Shown one piece after another: positions 17,073 through 27,100 of a stretch of 64,000 nt of DNA. The notes below the pieces were generated by a model. It worked only from the letters and a program-made list of their open reading frames with translations. It was not told the DNA's origin and did not search any database. The DNA is from Mycolicibacterium moriokaense (GTDB taxonomy: Bacteria; Actinomycetota; Actinomycetes; Mycobacteriales; Mycobacteriaceae). The stretch covers positions 62,001 to 126,000 of the forward strand of contig NZ_QJJU01000009.1 in assembly GCF_003201655.1 (NCBI RefSeq), given 5' to 3'. How positions within the stretch are numbered: the stretch's first letter is position 1; every line of letters begins with the position of its first letter. Position numbers and translations under genes: made by a program.

Positions 17073-17294
17073 CTACGGCTTCGCGAACCCGTCCGGCGTG
17101 TGCGCCGTCAATGTCGGGCTGGCTATCGAGGTCGCAAGCTCGGCTGGCGCCGTCGTCGACGTTGTGGTTTCGCCGAGCGTGACCTCAGGACCCTGGCCGA
17201 TACTTCCCGGGGCGTCACTGAAGACGACGGTGAGCGCGCCGGTACCGGCCGCGACAAGCTTGAACAGACCGGTTTTCACCTCTGACCACTCCAT
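17073..17294 (-). CDS. Small secreted protein (hypothetical)
   Basis: 73 residues. A positively charged start, a hydrophobic core (LFKLVAAGTGALTVVFSDAPG) that looks like a Sec signal peptide, and a short Thr/Ala/Pro-rich tail. AGGGA lies five bases before the ATG. It converges with the DUF5666-like gene, ending five bases away. The same architecture is seen in the next minus-strand gene (17474-17725). No family is recognised. Confidence 0.5.
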   Translation of the reverse strand: MEWSEVKTGLFKLVAAGTGALTVVFSDAPGSIGQGPEVTLGETTTSTTAPAELATSIASPTLTAHTPDGFAKP

Positions 17295-17473
17295 TCGGTC
17301 CCTGGCGGGTCGATTGTCGACCCCGCCGCCAATCGGGTAACCGATGCAATCGGGGGTGAAACGTCAGGCGCTTACGAGCGGTCAATGAAACGAATCTGGG
17401 AAATCCCTGATTTGTGGGTGCGAACTACCTAGGTGCGCGCTGTGACGCTCACCTGTGAAATCGGTGCGATTGG

Positions 17474-17725
17474 CTACGGCGCTGCGGGCGCCTGCTCTTC
17501 GACGGGCAATGGTGCCGGTCCCGTGATCAACGGCACCGCCATCAGCGGCGTCGTCGTGCCGCTGGTAGGACCGGCCGCTGTGGACTTGCCGCTGCTGACC
17601 AACAATGCAGGCCCGGCCTGTTGTTGGTGGCCGATCGCGACCGACATCGCGCCGATGGCCACCACGCCGCTGGCGCCGATCACCGCGACGAGCAGTTTCG
17701 CGTTGTTGCGCTTGGGAGAACGCAT
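17474..17725 (-). CDS. Small secreted or membrane-anchored protein (hypothetical)
   Basis: 83 residues: basic start MRSPKRNNAK, one hydrophobic helix (LLVAVIGASGVVAIGAMSVAIG), then a Thr/Pro/Ala-rich extracytoplasmic tail. AGGTGAGG lies about ten bases upstream of the ATG. Similar short exported proteins are common in mycobacteria; function unknown. It is divergent from oppB across a 207-base gap holding both promoters. The 178 bases downstream contain only an imperfect GGCGGGTCGA/TCGACCCCGCC hairpin at 17303-17326. Confidence 0.6.
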   Translation of the reverse strand: MRSPKRNNAKLLVAVIGASGVVAIGAMSVAIGHQQQAGPALLVSSGKSTAAGPTSGTTTPLMAVPLITGPAPLPVEEQAPAAP

Positions 17726-17932
17726 TCTTGGAACACCTCACCTTTCTGGTTCTTGTCAGGTAGCCACGACAGCGGGGCCACCGGTAATAAACCTGCAGGT
17801 AAGAACCAGCGGACGCCGCCAAACTGACAACGGGCTCAGGCGCCGGTACAAATTGTCTAGCGACGCCCGGGCGCAACAACCGGCCCTGTCCAGACCCATC
17901 TCATAGCCTGTGCGCATGCAGCACGCCCGTGG

Positions 17933-18919
17933 ATGTCGCCGATGACGCGCTTCCTCCTGCGGCGGCTGCTGAACTACATCGTGCTTCTGGCGGTGGCCTC
18001 GTTCCTGACCTTCTCGCTTGCGTCGCTGACGTTCCGACCATTGGACAGCCTGCTGCAGCGCAACCCGCGGCCCTCTCAAGTCGTCATCGACGCGAAAGCC
18101 CACGAACTTGACCTCGACAAGCCGATCCCTGCGCGGTACGCGCACTGGGTGGCAGGCGCGGTGCACGGTGACTTCGGCACGACCATCGGCGGACAACCGG
18201 TGTCGGATGAACTGTGGCGGCGCATCGGGGTCAGCCTGCGACTGGTGGTCATCGGCGCGGTCATGGGCACGGTCATCGGCGTTGTGGTCGGAGCGTGGGG
18301 AGCTATCCGGCAATACCGGTTGTCCGACCGGGTCATCACGGTGCTATCCCTACTGGTTCTCAGCGCGCCAACGTTCGTCATCGCGAACCTTCTGATCCTT
18401 GGCGCACTGCAGGTCAACACCGTGCTCGGAGTGCAGCTGTTCGAGTACACCGGCGAGACGTCGCCGGACGCCGTCGGCGGCGCCTGGAACCAGTTCGTCG
18501 ATCGGGTGCAGCATCTGGTGCTGCCGACGTTCACACTGGCGCTGGGCGCGATCGCGGGTTACAGCCGGTATCAGCGCAACGCCATGTTGGACGTGCTCGG
18601 CCAGGATTTCATTCGCACCGCACGGGCCAAGGGCCTGACCCGTCGTCGCGCGCTGTTCAAGCACGGATTGCGAACAGCGCTGATCCCGATGGCGACCCTG
18701 TTCGCCTATAGCGTCGCCGGATTGTTCACTGGCGCACTGTTCGTCGAGACGATCTTCGGCTGGCACGGCATCGGCGAGTGGGCGGTGCAAGGCATCGCCA
18801 ACCAGGACACCAACATCATCGCTGCGATCACGTTCTTTTCCGGCGCCTTGATCCTGGTTGCCGGGCTGTTGTCCGACATCATCTACGCGGCACTCGACCC
18901 GAGAGTTCGGGTGACATGA
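17933..18919 (+). CDS. oppB: Oligopeptide ABC transporter permease OppB
   Basis: 328 residues, as in M. tuberculosis OppB (325). N-terminal helix, a ~60-residue extracytoplasmic loop, five more membrane helices, and the EAA-type coupling loop around [22 protein letters not shown]. It forms half of the membrane channel of the Opp importer. A second ATG at 17942 is possible. Gene order B-C-D-A and the double-ATPase OppD match the opp operon (Rv1283c-1280c) rather than dpp. It overlaps oppC by four bases. Confidence 0.92.
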   Translation: MSPMTRFLLRRLLNYIVLLAVASFLTFSLASLTFRPLDSLLQRNPRPSQVVIDAKAHELDLDKPIPARYAHWVAGAVHGDFGTTIGGQPVSDELWRRIGVSLRLVVIGAVMGTVIGVVVGAWGAIRQYRLSDRVITVLSLLVLSAPTFVIANLLILGALQVNTVLGVQLFEYTGETSPDAVGGAWNQFVDRVQHLVLPTFTLALGAIAGYSRYQRNAMLDVLGQDFIRTARAKGLTRRRALFKHGLRTALIPMATLFAYSVAGLFTGALFVETIFGWHGIGEWAVQGIANQDTNIIAAITFFSGALILVAGLLSDIIYAALDPRVRVT

Positions 18920-19845
18920 CGGAACCAGTGACGACAGAGACTGCGACCACCGCCAAATCTGGTGTCGACGTGGCGGGGTTCGCCTCGCGGCGCGGGCTCG
19001 TTTGGCGCCGATTCGTGCGCAACAAGCCCGCCGTGGTGTCGCTTGTGCTGCTGGTGCTGCTGTTCGTCGGCTGTTATGCGCTGCCACCGGTTCTGCCGTA
19101 CCGCTACACCGACATGGATTTCACCGCCCTGCAGCAGCCGCCCTCGCTGGACCATTGGTTCGGCACGACCTCGTCGGGCCAAGACCTGCTGGCCCAAACC
19201 CTGCGGGGCATGCAGAAATCCATGCTGATCGGGGTCTGTGTGGCGTTCATCTCCTCGATCCTCGCTGCGACCGTCGGATCGATCGCCGGCTACTTCGGGG
19301 GCTGGCGCGACCGCACTCTCATGTGGATCGTCGACCTGCTGCTGGTGGTGCCGAGCTTCTTCCTCATCGCGATAGTCACGCCACGCACCAAACAATCCGG
19401 CACCGTGCTGTGGTTGATACTGCTGCTTTCGGTATTCGGATGGATGATCAGCTCCCGCATCGTGCGCGGAATGACCATGAGCCTGCGCGACCGCGAATTC
19501 GTCACCGCCGCACGGTATATGGGTGTAAGCACAACGCGGATCATCGTGCGCCACATTGTGCCGAACGTCGCGTCGTTCCTGATCATCGACACCGCGCTGA
19601 ACGTCGGGTTGGCGATCATGGCCGAAACCGGGCTGAGCTTCTTGGGTTTCGGTGTGCAGACACCGGATGTATCGCTGGGCACCCTGATCGACGACGGCAG
19701 GACGTCGGTGACGACGTTCCCGTGGGTGTTCCTGTTCCCTGCCGGTGTGTTGGTGATGATCGTGTTGTGCGCCAACCTGGTTGGCGACGGCATGCGCGAC
19801 GCGCTCGATCCCAGCGCCCGGCCGCTTCGGAAAGCGCGGCGATGA
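18916..19845 (+). CDS. oppC: Oligopeptide ABC transporter permease OppC
   Basis: 309 residues, six membrane helices after a cytoplasmic N-terminal arm. The EAA motif lies around [20 protein letters not shown] and the conserved [20 protein letters not shown] follows. It pairs with OppB. The ATG at 18916 overlaps the oppB stop (ATGA), and its own stop overlaps the oppD start the same way, so the proteins are made in step. Confidence 0.92.
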   Translation: MTEPVTTETATTAKSGVDVAGFASRRGLVWRRFVRNKPAVVSLVLLVLLFVGCYALPPVLPYRYTDMDFTALQQPPSLDHWFGTTSSGQDLLAQTLRGMQKSMLIGVCVAFISSILAATVGSIAGYFGGWRDRTLMWIVDLLLVVPSFFLIAIVTPRTKQSGTVLWLILLLSVFGWMISSRIVRGMTMSLRDREFVTAARYMGVSTTRIIVRHIVPNVASFLIIDTALNVGLAIMAETGLSFLGFGVQTPDVSLGTLIDDGRTSVTTFPWVFLFPAGVLVMIVLCANLVGDGMRDALDPSARPLRKARR

Positions 19846-21710
19846 GCGTCTCGCGCGAAGATGAGACAGGCAAGCCGAGCCTGCTACAGGTGACCGATCT
19901 GAGCGTTACGTTCCCGACCGATGCCGAACGTGTGAACGCGGTGCGCGGCATGAGCTTTCACGTCGACCCCGGGGAGGTGGTCGCACTCGTCGGCGAATCC
20001 GGTTCGGGTAAGTCGGCCAGCGCGATGTCCGTCATCGGGCTGCTGCCCGAATACGCAGAAGTGTCGGGGTCGGTCCGACTACACGACGACGAACTACTCG
20101 GGTTGCCCGACAGCGAGATGTCGCAGATCCGCGGCAGGACCATCGGCACGGTGTTCCAGGACCCGATGTCGGCGCTCACCCCCGTCTACACCGTGGGCGA
20201 CCAGATCGCCGAGGCCATTGAGGTACATCAGCGCGATGTCGGTAGGCGGGCTGCCAGGACACGCGCGATAGAGCTGCTGGAGCTGGTCGGCATCGGACAG
20301 CCCGAGCGTCGGGCCAACTCGTTCCCACACGAGCTTTCCGGTGGTGAGCGGCAGCGGGTGGTCATCGCGATCGCGATCGCCAACGATCCCGACCTGTTGA
20401 TCTGTGATGAGCCGACCACAGCGCTGGATGTGACGGTGCAGGCGCAGATCCTCGAGGTGCTGCGGACCGCACGCGATGTGACCGGGGCGGGCGTCCTGAT
20501 CATCACCCACGATCTCGGGGTGGTCGCCGAATTCGCCGATCGCGCACTCGTGATGTACGCGGGCCGCGCCGTCGAGACAGCCGACGTCGATGTGCTGTAT
20601 CGCGACCGCCGAATGCCTTACACCGCAGGGCTACTCGGGTCGGTGCCGCGGCTCGACGCCCCGCAGGGCGCTCGGCTGGTGCCGATTCCGGGTGCCCCGC
20701 CGTCGGCGGCCGCGCTGCCGCCGGGCTGCCCTTTCGCGCCGCGCTGCCCCCTGGCCGTCGAGCGATGCCGCTCCGCCGAACCAGAGCTGCTCGAGATCGC
20801 CCCATCGCATCGGGCGGCGTGCATCCGCACCGAAGACGTTGCAGGCAGGAGCGCCGCGGACATCTACGGCGTATCCACCGAGCCGCGCGCCGTCGCGCAG
20901 GCTTCCGACGTCCCGGTAGTGCTGCAGGTGCGCGATCTGGTGCAGACCTACAAGCTAACCAAGGGCGTGGTGTTCCGCCGCCAGGTCGGCGAGGTGCGCG
21001 CGGTCGACGGGGTCAGCTTCGAGCTGCAGCAGGGCCGCACGCTCGGCATCGTCGGCGAATCCGGCTCGGGGAAGTCGACGACACTGCACCAGATTCTGGA
21101 ACTGTCCGCCCCGCAGGCGGGTTCGATCGAGGTGCTTGGCTCCGACGTCGCCACGCTCGACCGGCATACCCGGCGCGCGCTGCGTGGGGACCTGCAGGTG
21201 GTGTTCCAGGATCCGGTCGCGTCACTAGATCCGCGACTCCCAGTATCTGCCGTTCTGGCAGAGCCGTTGCAGGCCAACGGTTTTGACAAAAGACGAACTG
21301 ATGACCGGGTTGCCGAGTTGCTTGGCATCGTCGGGCTTCGCCGCGAGGACGCCAGCCGCTACCCTGCCGAGTTCTCAGGCGGGCAGAAGCAGCGCATCGG
21401 CATAGCGCGGGCACTGGCCTTGCGGCCGAAGATTCTCGCTCTCGACGAACCGGTGTCGGCACTGGACGTGTCGATCCAGGCAGGCATCATCAACCTGCTA
21501 CTGGATCTACAGGACCGGTTCGGCCTGTCCTATTTGTTCGTCTCCCATGACCTGTCGGTCGTCAAGCACCTCGCCCACCGGGTGGCCGTGATGTACAAGG
21601 GCAAGATCGTCGAGCAGGGTGACGGCGACCGGGTGTTCGCCAATCCACAATGCGATTACACCCGCCGGTTGCTTGCCGCAGTTCCTCAACCGGAACCGAA
21701 TCGCAGGTAA
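19842..21710 (+). CDS. oppD: Oligopeptide ABC transporter ATPase OppD (two fused NBDs)
   Basis: 622 residues with two complete nucleotide-binding domains in one chain, equal to OppD plus OppF of enteric bacteria. NBD1: Walker A GESGSGKS (51-58), signature LSGGE (165-169), Walker B LLICDE (185-190), then the oligopeptide-type cysteine tail [17 protein letters not shown]2 repeats the set ([34 protein letters not shown]). It powers import through OppBC. It overlaps oppC by four bases; oppA follows after eleven. Confidence 0.93.
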   Translation: MSVSREDETGKPSLLQVTDLSVTFPTDAERVNAVRGMSFHVDPGEVVALVGESGSGKSASAMSVIGLLPEYAEVSGSVRLHDDELLGLPDSEMSQIRGRTIGTVFQDPMSALTPVYTVGDQIAEAIEVHQRDVGRRAARTRAIELLELVGIGQPERRANSFPHELSGGERQRVVIAIAIANDPDLLICDEPTTALDVTVQAQILEVLRTARDVTGAGVLIITHDLGVVAEFADRALVMYAGRAVETADVDVLYRDRRMPYTAGLLGSVPRLDAPQGARLVPIPGAPPSAAALPPGCPFAPRCPLAVERCRSAEPELLEIAPSHRAACIRTEDVAGRSAADIYGVSTEPRAVAQASDVPVVLQVRDLVQTYKLTKGVVFRRQVGEVRAVDGVSFELQQGRTLGIVGESGSGKSTTLHQILELSAPQAGSIEVLGSDVATLDRHTRRALRGDLQVVFQDPVASLDPRLPVSAVLAEPLQANGFDKRRTDDRVAELLGIVGLRREDASRYPAEFSGGQKQRIGIARALALRPKILALDEPVSALDVSIQAGIINLLLDLQDRFGLSYLFVSHDLSVVKHLAHRVAVMYKGKIVEQGDGDRVFANPQCDYTRRLLAAVPQPEPNRR

Positions 21711-21721
21711 CGTCTGTCGCC

Positions 21722-23404
21722 ATGAAAATCCGACGCTTCGCCATGGTCGCCCTCGGTGTGGGTTTGGCCGCAGGTCTGACTCTCACGGCCTGCTCCGGCG
21801 GCAAGCAGGAAACCCCCTCGGCGGGCGGATCCGCTGAGCTCGGGCAGACGAACGACGTCAACCCGAAGGACGTCTCCGCCCTGCAGCAAGGCGGCAATCT
21901 GAGGTTGGCGCTGACCGCATTTCCGGAGAACTTCAACTCGCTGCATATCGACGGCAACTCCGCCGACTCCGCGGGCATGCTGAAGGCCAGCATGCCTCGG
22001 GCGTTCAGGATCGCCGCCGACGGCTCGATGACGCTGAACACCGACTACTTCACCGGCGCCGAGCTGACAGGCACCAACCCGCAGGTGGTCACCTGGACCA
22101 TCAACCCGAAAGCGGTCTGGAGCGACGGCACCCCGATCACCTGGGAGGACATCGCCTCTCAGATCAATGCGACCAGCGGCAAGGACAAGGCTTTTGCGGC
22201 CGCCAGCCCCAACGGGGCCGACCGCGTCGAATCGGTAACGCGCGGCGTCGACGACCGCCAGGCGATCATGAAGTTCGCCAAACCGTACGCGGAGTGGCGC
22301 GGCATGCTGTCCGGCAACACCATGCTGCTGCCGAAGAGCATGACTTCGACGCCCGAGGCCTTCAACAAGGGTCAGCTCAACGGGCCCGGCCCGTCGGCGG
22401 GGCCGTTCATCATCTCCACCCTCGACCGCACCGCGCAGCGAATTGTGCTGACCCGCAACCCGAAATGGTGGGGAACCCCCGCGCTGCTGGACAGCGTCAC
22501 CTATCTGGTGCTCGACGACGCCGCGCGAATCCCCGCCCTGCAGAACAACACCATCGACGCCACCGGCCTGGCCACCCTCGACGAGATGACCGTCGCGCGG
22601 CGTACCAATGGCGTGTCGATTCGGCGTGCGCCCGGAAACAGTTGGTATCACTTCACGTTCAACGGTGCACCCGGCTCGATCCTGGCCGACAAGGCGCTGC
22701 GGTTGGCCATCGGAAAGGCGATCGACCGCCAAACGATCGCCAACGTCACCCAGCGAGGCCTCGCGGACAATCCCGTCCCGCTGAACAACCACGTCTACGT
22801 CGCCGGGCAGGAGGGCTACCAGGACAACAGCGCCGTGGTCGCCTTTGACCCCGAAAAGGCCAAGCAGGAACTGGATGCGCTGGGCTGGCGACTCAACGGG
22901 CAATTCCGCGAGAAGGACGGCCGCCAGCTCGTCATCCGCGATGTGCTGTACGACTCGCTCTCCACCCGCCAGTTCGGCCAGATCGCTCAGAACAACCTCG
23001 CCCAGGTGGGCGTCAAGCTTGATCTCGATGCCAAGGGCGGCGGCGGATTCTTCTCGAACCACATCAACGTCGGCGATTTCGATATCGCGCAATTCTCCTG
23101 GGTTGGCGACGCATTTCCGCTGTCGGGCCTACCCCAGATCTATGCGTCGGACGGCGAAAGTAACTTCGGCAAGATCGGCAGTCCGGAGATTGATGCCAAG
23201 ATCGAGCAGACGCTCGAACAACTCGACCCGGCCAAGGCGCGTGATTCGGCCAATGAGGTCGACAAGCTGATCTGGGCAGAGGGTTTCAGCCTGCCGCTGA
23301 CGCAGTCGCCCGGAAACGTCGCGGTACGAAGCACTTTGGCGAACTTCGGCGCATTCGGACTTGCCGATGCCGACTACACCAAGATCGGCTTCATGAAGCC
23401 GTAA
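21722..23404 (+). CDS. oppA: Oligopeptide-binding lipoprotein OppA
   Basis: 560 residues. The lipobox LTAC (Cys about residue 24) makes it an outer-leaflet-anchored receptor. The mature protein is an SBP family 5 fold and agrees closely with recalled M. tuberculosis OppA, for example AFNKGQLNGPGPSAGPF, ALQNNTIDATG and YASDGESNFGKIGSP. The start at 21722 places the signal peptide correctly. Its 3' end overlaps the convergent hydrolase gene by 14 bases. Confidence 0.92.
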   Translation: MKIRRFAMVALGVGLAAGLTLTACSGGKQETPSAGGSAELGQTNDVNPKDVSALQQGGNLRLALTAFPENFNSLHIDGNSADSAGMLKASMPRAFRIAADGSMTLNTDYFTGAELTGTNPQVVTWTINPKAVWSDGTPITWEDIASQINATSGKDKAFAAASPNGADRVESVTRGVDDRQAIMKFAKPYAEWRGMLSGNTMLLPKSMTSTPEAFNKGQLNGPGPSAGPFIISTLDRTAQRIVLTRNPKWWGTPALLDSVTYLVLDDAARIPALQNNTIDATGLATLDEMTVARRTNGVSIRRAPGNSWYHFTFNGAPGSILADKALRLAIGKAIDRQTIANVTQRGLADNPVPLNNHVYVAGQEGYQDNSAVVAFDPEKAKQELDALGWRLNGQFREKDGRQLVIRDVLYDSLSTRQFGQIAQNNLAQVGVKLDLDAKGGGGFFSNHINVGDFDIAQFSWVGDAFPLSGLPQIYASDGESNFGKIGSPEIDAKIEQTLEQLDPAKARDSANEVDKLIWAEGFSLPLTQSPGNVAVRSTLANFGAFGLADADYTKIGFMKP

Positions 23405-24647
23405 CGCGCTGCACAGTGCGGGGCACCACGGCGGGCAATGCCTGTTCGGCGACGGCAGCGGCGGCGATGCCCCAGATCAGCAGCCTCACTCCGAGGCCAC
23501 CCGGCGTCGAGTCCAGTTTTTCGGCGCGTGCGGGCAGGTCCGAGCTCAGTCCTTCGTAGGTGGCCTTGATGATGTCCAGCGCGGCGCGCTCGCGGAGGTT
23601 GATGGCGGAGTGCCCGGCGGTGGCGAGATTGACCAGCACAGCGCCGGGCACCAGCGACGCGATCGTGCGGGCCACCGAAGGCGGGGTGATGAGGTCGCGG
23701 CCACCGGAGATGACGACCGTCGGCCAGCTGAACTTGGGCATCTCATCGATGAGATCGAACGGCTCGGCAACGTAGTCGACTTCACCCGACGCGGCCTCGC
23801 GCCACGCCAGCGCTGGATCGAGTGGCTCGCCGTCGGGCACCGCACCGTAGTTGAGTTCGCGATAGCCGATCCGCTCAACCAGGTCCGGCTCGTGGTGATA
23901 CGGCGTCTTGCGCTCAAACAGCAGCTTGGTCCCGAGGCCGACGGCGCCCCACAGCCAGTCACGGCCCTCCAGCAGCAGGTCGAGCTGGCGTCTAAGCACG
24001 TCGGGCCCCGCCAGCCCGTACATGCCGGCCGCCAGCTGCGCGGCCGTCGGCGTGAGTACACCGTCCTCGACCAGCCGCCGAACTTTTGTCGCCAGGTCAG
24101 CTGTTTCGGGCTCGTCGCCACGCCACAGCACACGACGGGTGGCCTCCCGCACGGCATTGATGTCTTCGGCCGACAGCAGCGGTGAGTCGAGAATCATCGC
24201 GTGCACCCGATCCGGGTGCCGCACACCGACTCCTGCCGCGACGTACGTGCCATATGAGGTGCCGTAGATGACGGCCTTGTCCACCTGGGCGTCGTCGAGG
24301 ACGGCGCCCACATCGTCGACCACCTGATCGATGGACAGCGCCTCCGCAGGCAGGTCGGTGCCGGTGTCGTCATGGCGGGACATCCCGATGCCGCGGTGCT
24401 CCACCATGATGACGTCGAGGCCCTCGGCCACCGCGCGTCGCCGAAACCCGCGGTACAGGGCGATGGAGGCGGCGCCAGGGCCGCCGGGAATGACAACGAG
24501 GGGATGCGGTGACTTACGGCCGGTACGCACGTAAAACAGGTCGAACTCCTGGTCGCCGGCCGGCCGCACGGGCCGTCGCACCGCACGCACGCCTGGCAAC
24601 GCGGCCAGCTTGTCGTGCGCTTTGCGACGCTTGGCGTTCATCGTCAT
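23391..24647 (-). CDS. Alpha/beta hydrolase, prolyl aminopeptidase-like
   Basis: About 418 residues. Oxyanion region PGGPGAAS, EHRGIGMS, nucleophile elbow GTSYGT, acid in ISGGRDLITP, and histidine in ATAGHSAIN, so the catalytic triad is complete. The ~200-residue insert and the GGPG motif are typical of proline iminopeptidase/tricorn-factor relatives (peptidase family S33). A C-terminal hydrophobic segment (LLIWGIAAAAVAEQAL) may touch the membrane. It may trim peptides taken in by the neighbouring Opp system (inference from context). Starts at 24653 (GTG), 24647 or 24641 are all possible. Confidence 0.75.
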   Translation of the reverse strand: MTMNAKRRKAHDKLAALPGVRAVRRPVRPAGDQEFDLFYVRTGRKSPHPLVVIPGGPGAASIALYRGFRRRAVAEGLDVIMVEHRGIGMSRHDDTGTDLPAEALSIDQVVDDVGAVLDDAQVDKAVIYGTSYGTYVAAGVGVRHPDRVHAMILDSPLLSAEDINAVREATRRVLWRGDEPETADLATKVRRLVEDGVLTPTAAQLAAGMYGLAGPDVLRRQLDLLLEGRDWLWGAVGLGTKLLFERKTPYHHEPDLVERIGYRELNYGAVPDGEPLDPALAWREAASGEVDYVAEPFDLIDEMPKFSWPTVVISGGRDLITPPSVARTIASLVPGAVLVNLATAGHSAINLRERAALDIIKATYEGLSSDLPARAEKLDSTPGGLGVRLLIWGIAAAAVAEQALPAVVPRTVQRVTAS

Positions 24648-24703
24648 CGCCACTCATTGTGCCCCCGCAGGGTTCTGACGTCTGCGCCAACTGCAACCAC
24701 ATA

Positions 24704-24759
24704 CGAGCAGACGCAAAAGTCCCGTCCTATCGGCGTGTCGGGGCTTTTGCGTCTGGTCG
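24704..24759. repeat. Intergenic hairpin repeat, copy B
   Basis: 16-base arms CGAGCAGACGCAAAAG (24704-24719) and CTTTTGCGTCTGGTCG (24744-24759) pair with one mismatch around a loop containing CGGCGTGTCG, the same as copy A. It lies eight bases beyond the proX stop codon and could terminate the proVWZX operon. Confidence 0.78.
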
Positions 24760-24767
24760 CGCTGACT

Positions 24768-25691
24768 TCAGCCCTTCGATATGCCTGCGCCCGCGAGCCA
24801 CTTCTTGGCGATGTCCGACAGGTTGGTGCCCGTCGCGGCCTCGGCGTTCATCGAGATCAGGTCGTCAGTGGTGAGCTTTGCCGAAACGGCGTTCAGCGTC
24901 TTGGTGATGGTGTCGCTCTGCTTGCCCGACTTGATCAGCGGGACCACGTTCTCCGCGGCGAACAGGTTCTTGTCATCCTCAAGGGCGACAAGATGATTGG
25001 AGTGCAGACCAGGATCGGTGCTGAACAGGTCTCCCGCCTGAACCTGACCGTTAACCAGAGCCGTCATCGTCAAGGTGCCGCCCGCGTCCAGCGACACAAA
25101 ATCCTTGAAGTTGAGGCCGTACACGTCGCGGAGCCCGACCACACCCTGGGTGCGCGTCTTCCACTCCGGCGGGCCTCCGAGCACGAGCTCACCGGCAACC
25201 GGCTTCAAGTCCGAGACGGTCTTCAACTTGTACTTGTCAGCCGTGGCCTGTGTCACGGCCACGACATCCTTGTCCTCTGCCGGGGACGGAGTCAGCATCG
25301 CAGTTCCGGCCGGTAATTTCGTCGAGAGCTCGCTCGTCACCGCTTGAGGTGTCGCGGCGGTCGACTTCGGGTCGAGATAACTCAGGAATGCGCCCGTATA
25401 TTCCGGGACCAGATCGATGGAGCCGTCCTTGAGAGCCTGGATGTAGACCTCGCGGCTTCCGATGTTGAACTGCTCCTTCGTCGGAACGCCTGCGGCCTGC
25501 AGAGCCTGCGAGTAAATGCTGGCCACCAGCTGGCTTTCGGTGAAGTCCGCCGAACCCACGATGACCTCCGAACCCGAGGATCCCTTGTTGTCCCCTCCGC
25601 CGGACAGCGGGTCGCCGCCGCCACCGCCGCATGCAGACAGCGCAAGGACGGAGGCGAAGGCCAGGGCCGACAGCAACGTGCGTTTCTTCAT
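24768..25691 (-). CDS. proX: Osmoprotectant/betaine-type ABC substrate-binding lipoprotein
   Basis: 307 residues, lipobox LSAC, with a Gly-rich linker after the Cys. OpuAC/ProX type 2 fold: IVGSADFTESQLVASIYSQA, the NIGSREVYIQALKDGSIDLV stretch, and VPEYTGAF. It resembles recalled M. tuberculosis ProX (Rv3759c). This family binds quaternary amines (glycine betaine, choline, carnitine) and in some lineages ergothioneine (EgtU). It is the last gene of the IclR-proV-W-Z-X unit, 39 bases after the permease gene. The actual ligand is not deducible; the adjacent lyase-fold gene points to a histidine-related betaine. Confidence 0.85.
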   Translation of the reverse strand: MKKRTLLSALAFASVLALSACGGGGGDPLSGGGDNKGSSGSEVIVGSADFTESQLVASIYSQALQAAGVPTKEQFNIGSREVYIQALKDGSIDLVPEYTGAFLSYLDPKSTAATPQAVTSELSTKLPAGTAMLTPSPAEDKDVVAVTQATADKYKLKTVSDLKPVAGELVLGGPPEWKTRTQGVVGLRDVYGLNFKDFVSLDAGGTLTMTALVNGQVQAGDLFSTDPGLHSNHLVALEDDKNLFAAENVVPLIKSGKQSDTITKTLNAVSAKLTTDDLISMNAEAATGTNLSDIAKKWLAGAGISKG

Positions 25692-25730
25692 AGTGATTCT
25701 CCTGATGTGAGGGTCGGCACCGGGTGGTAC

Positions 25731-26459
25731 CTAGGTGGTGGCCGGCTCGAGGACGGTCGTGGACATGGGTGAGCTGGATTTCGATGCGGTGCGGCGCAGG
25801 CCGGGCGAGACGATGACACGGCCGAGCCAGGCGAAGGTGAACTCCAGTGCGAGCGCCAAAATCGCGACAAGTATTGCCCCGCCTGCCATTTCACTGAAGT
25901 TGGCCTGCGCTCTGCCGTCGAGGATGAATCGCCCGAGGCCCTGCAGCCCGAGATACGCGGCGATGGTGGCCGTCGAAACGATTTGCAGTGTGGAGCTTCT
26001 CACTCCGGAGATCATCAGCGGTAAGGCGCAGGGCAGCTGGACCCGCAACAGGATCTGGCGCTTTGTGAAGCCCATCCCCCTTGCCGCGCCGACGGCGTCG
26101 GGGTCGGCAGTCTGGATGCCGGCATATGTTCCCGTGAGAATCGGTGGAACCGCAAGCAGGACAAGCACAATGATGGTCGGCAGTACGTAGACAAGCTTCC
26201 CGGTCACTATCGGTGAGATCAGGAGGAAGAGCAAAACCAGCAGTCCAAGCGACGGAAGCGCACGCAATGCGTTAGCGGACCCGGCGACCAACGCCTCGCC
26301 CCGTCCGGTGTAGCCGATCAGAATTCCCAGCGGCACCGCTATGGCGAGAGCAACCAGCAGCGCGATCGCCGAATAGAGGAGGTGGTAGCCGATCTGAGCC
26401 GGGATACCGCCTGAGCCAGTCCAGTTCGTCGGGTCGGAGAGCCATCCGAAGATGTTCAC
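25731..26459 (-). CDS. proZ: Betaine-type ABC transporter permease (second)
   Basis: 242 residues, GTG start, about six membrane helices with the coupling loop around PDAVGAARGMGFTKRQILLRV. It belongs to the OpuCB/OpuCD family. It overlaps the first permease gene by four bases (GTGA). With that permease it would form a heterodimeric channel for the substrate bound by the ProX protein. Confidence 0.88.
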   Translation of the reverse strand: MNIFGWLSDPTNWTGSGGIPAQIGYHLLYSAIALLVALAIAVPLGILIGYTGRGEALVAGSANALRALPSLGLLVLLFLLISPIVTGKLVYVLPTIIVLVLLAVPPILTGTYAGIQTADPDAVGAARGMGFTKRQILLRVQLPCALPLMISGVRSSTLQIVSTATIAAYLGLQGLGRFILDGRAQANFSEMAGGAILVAILALALEFTFAWLGRVIVSPGLRRTASKSSSPMSTTVLEPATT

Positions 26460-27100
26460 GACGTCACCGTCCTTTGCCGCCAGGGGGTTAAGAGTCTGTT
26501 CAGCCAGATGATCAGGCCGTCAAAGACGACGGCAAGCACCACGCACAGCACGATGCCGGTGACCAGTGGAACGAAGAGGCGTAGCTGGAATCCCTGCGTG
26601 AACAGCGAGCCGAGCTGCGGGATGCCAAGCAGGGCGGCCATGGTCACGATGCTGACGTTGGACACGACCGCGACCCGCAAGCCCCCGGCGATCACAGGGA
26701 CGGCGACGGGCAGCTCGACGAGCAGAAGCCGTTGCCAGCCGCGGTAGCCCATCGCCTCGGCGGCGGCGACCGTGTCGTGTGGCACCGAGTCGAGCCCGTC
26801 GGCGACGACCCGTACCAGCAACGCCAACGTGTAAAGCGTCAGCGCGACAACGATGTTCAACGGATCGAGAATCTTCGTCCCAAGGATTGTCGGCAGGATG
26901 ATGAACAACGCGAGCGAGGGAATGGTGTAGAGCAGCCCTGCGGTTCCGACGATCGCGGCCTGGCCGCGCTTGAATTTGTGCGCCCACCAACCGATCGGTA
27001 GCGCAACCAGCAGCCCGACGATCGTCGGCACCAATGTAAGCCACGTGTGGCTGATCGTCAGCGAGATGATCCTGTCGATGTTGGACGAAATCCAGTTCAT
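26456..27100 (-). CDS. proW: Betaine-type ABC transporter permease (first)
   Basis: 214 residues, five to six helices with the coupling loop DTVAAAEAMGYRGWQRLLLV. It is of the OpuCB/ProW family without a fused binding domain. It overlaps the ATPase gene by four bases (ATGA) and the second permease likewise. The order ATPase-permease-permease-binding protein is standard for this transporter class. Confidence 0.88.
   Translation of the reverse strand: MNWISSNIDRIISLTISHTWLTLVPTIVGLLVALPIGWWAHKFKRGQAAIVGTAGLLYTIPSLALFIILPTILGTKILDPLNIVVALTLYTLALLVRVVADGLDSVPHDTVAAAEAMGYRGWQRLLLVELPVAVPVIAGGLRVAVVSNVSIVTMAALLGIPQLGSLFTQGFQLRLFVPLVTGIVLCVVLAVVFDGLIIWLNRLLTPWRQRTVTS

Noticed and set aside
17933..23404. 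Assignment of the peptide transporter as dppABCD
   Set aside because: Order B-C-D-A, the 622-residue double ATPase, linkage to canA and the OppA sequence all fit opp rather than dpp.
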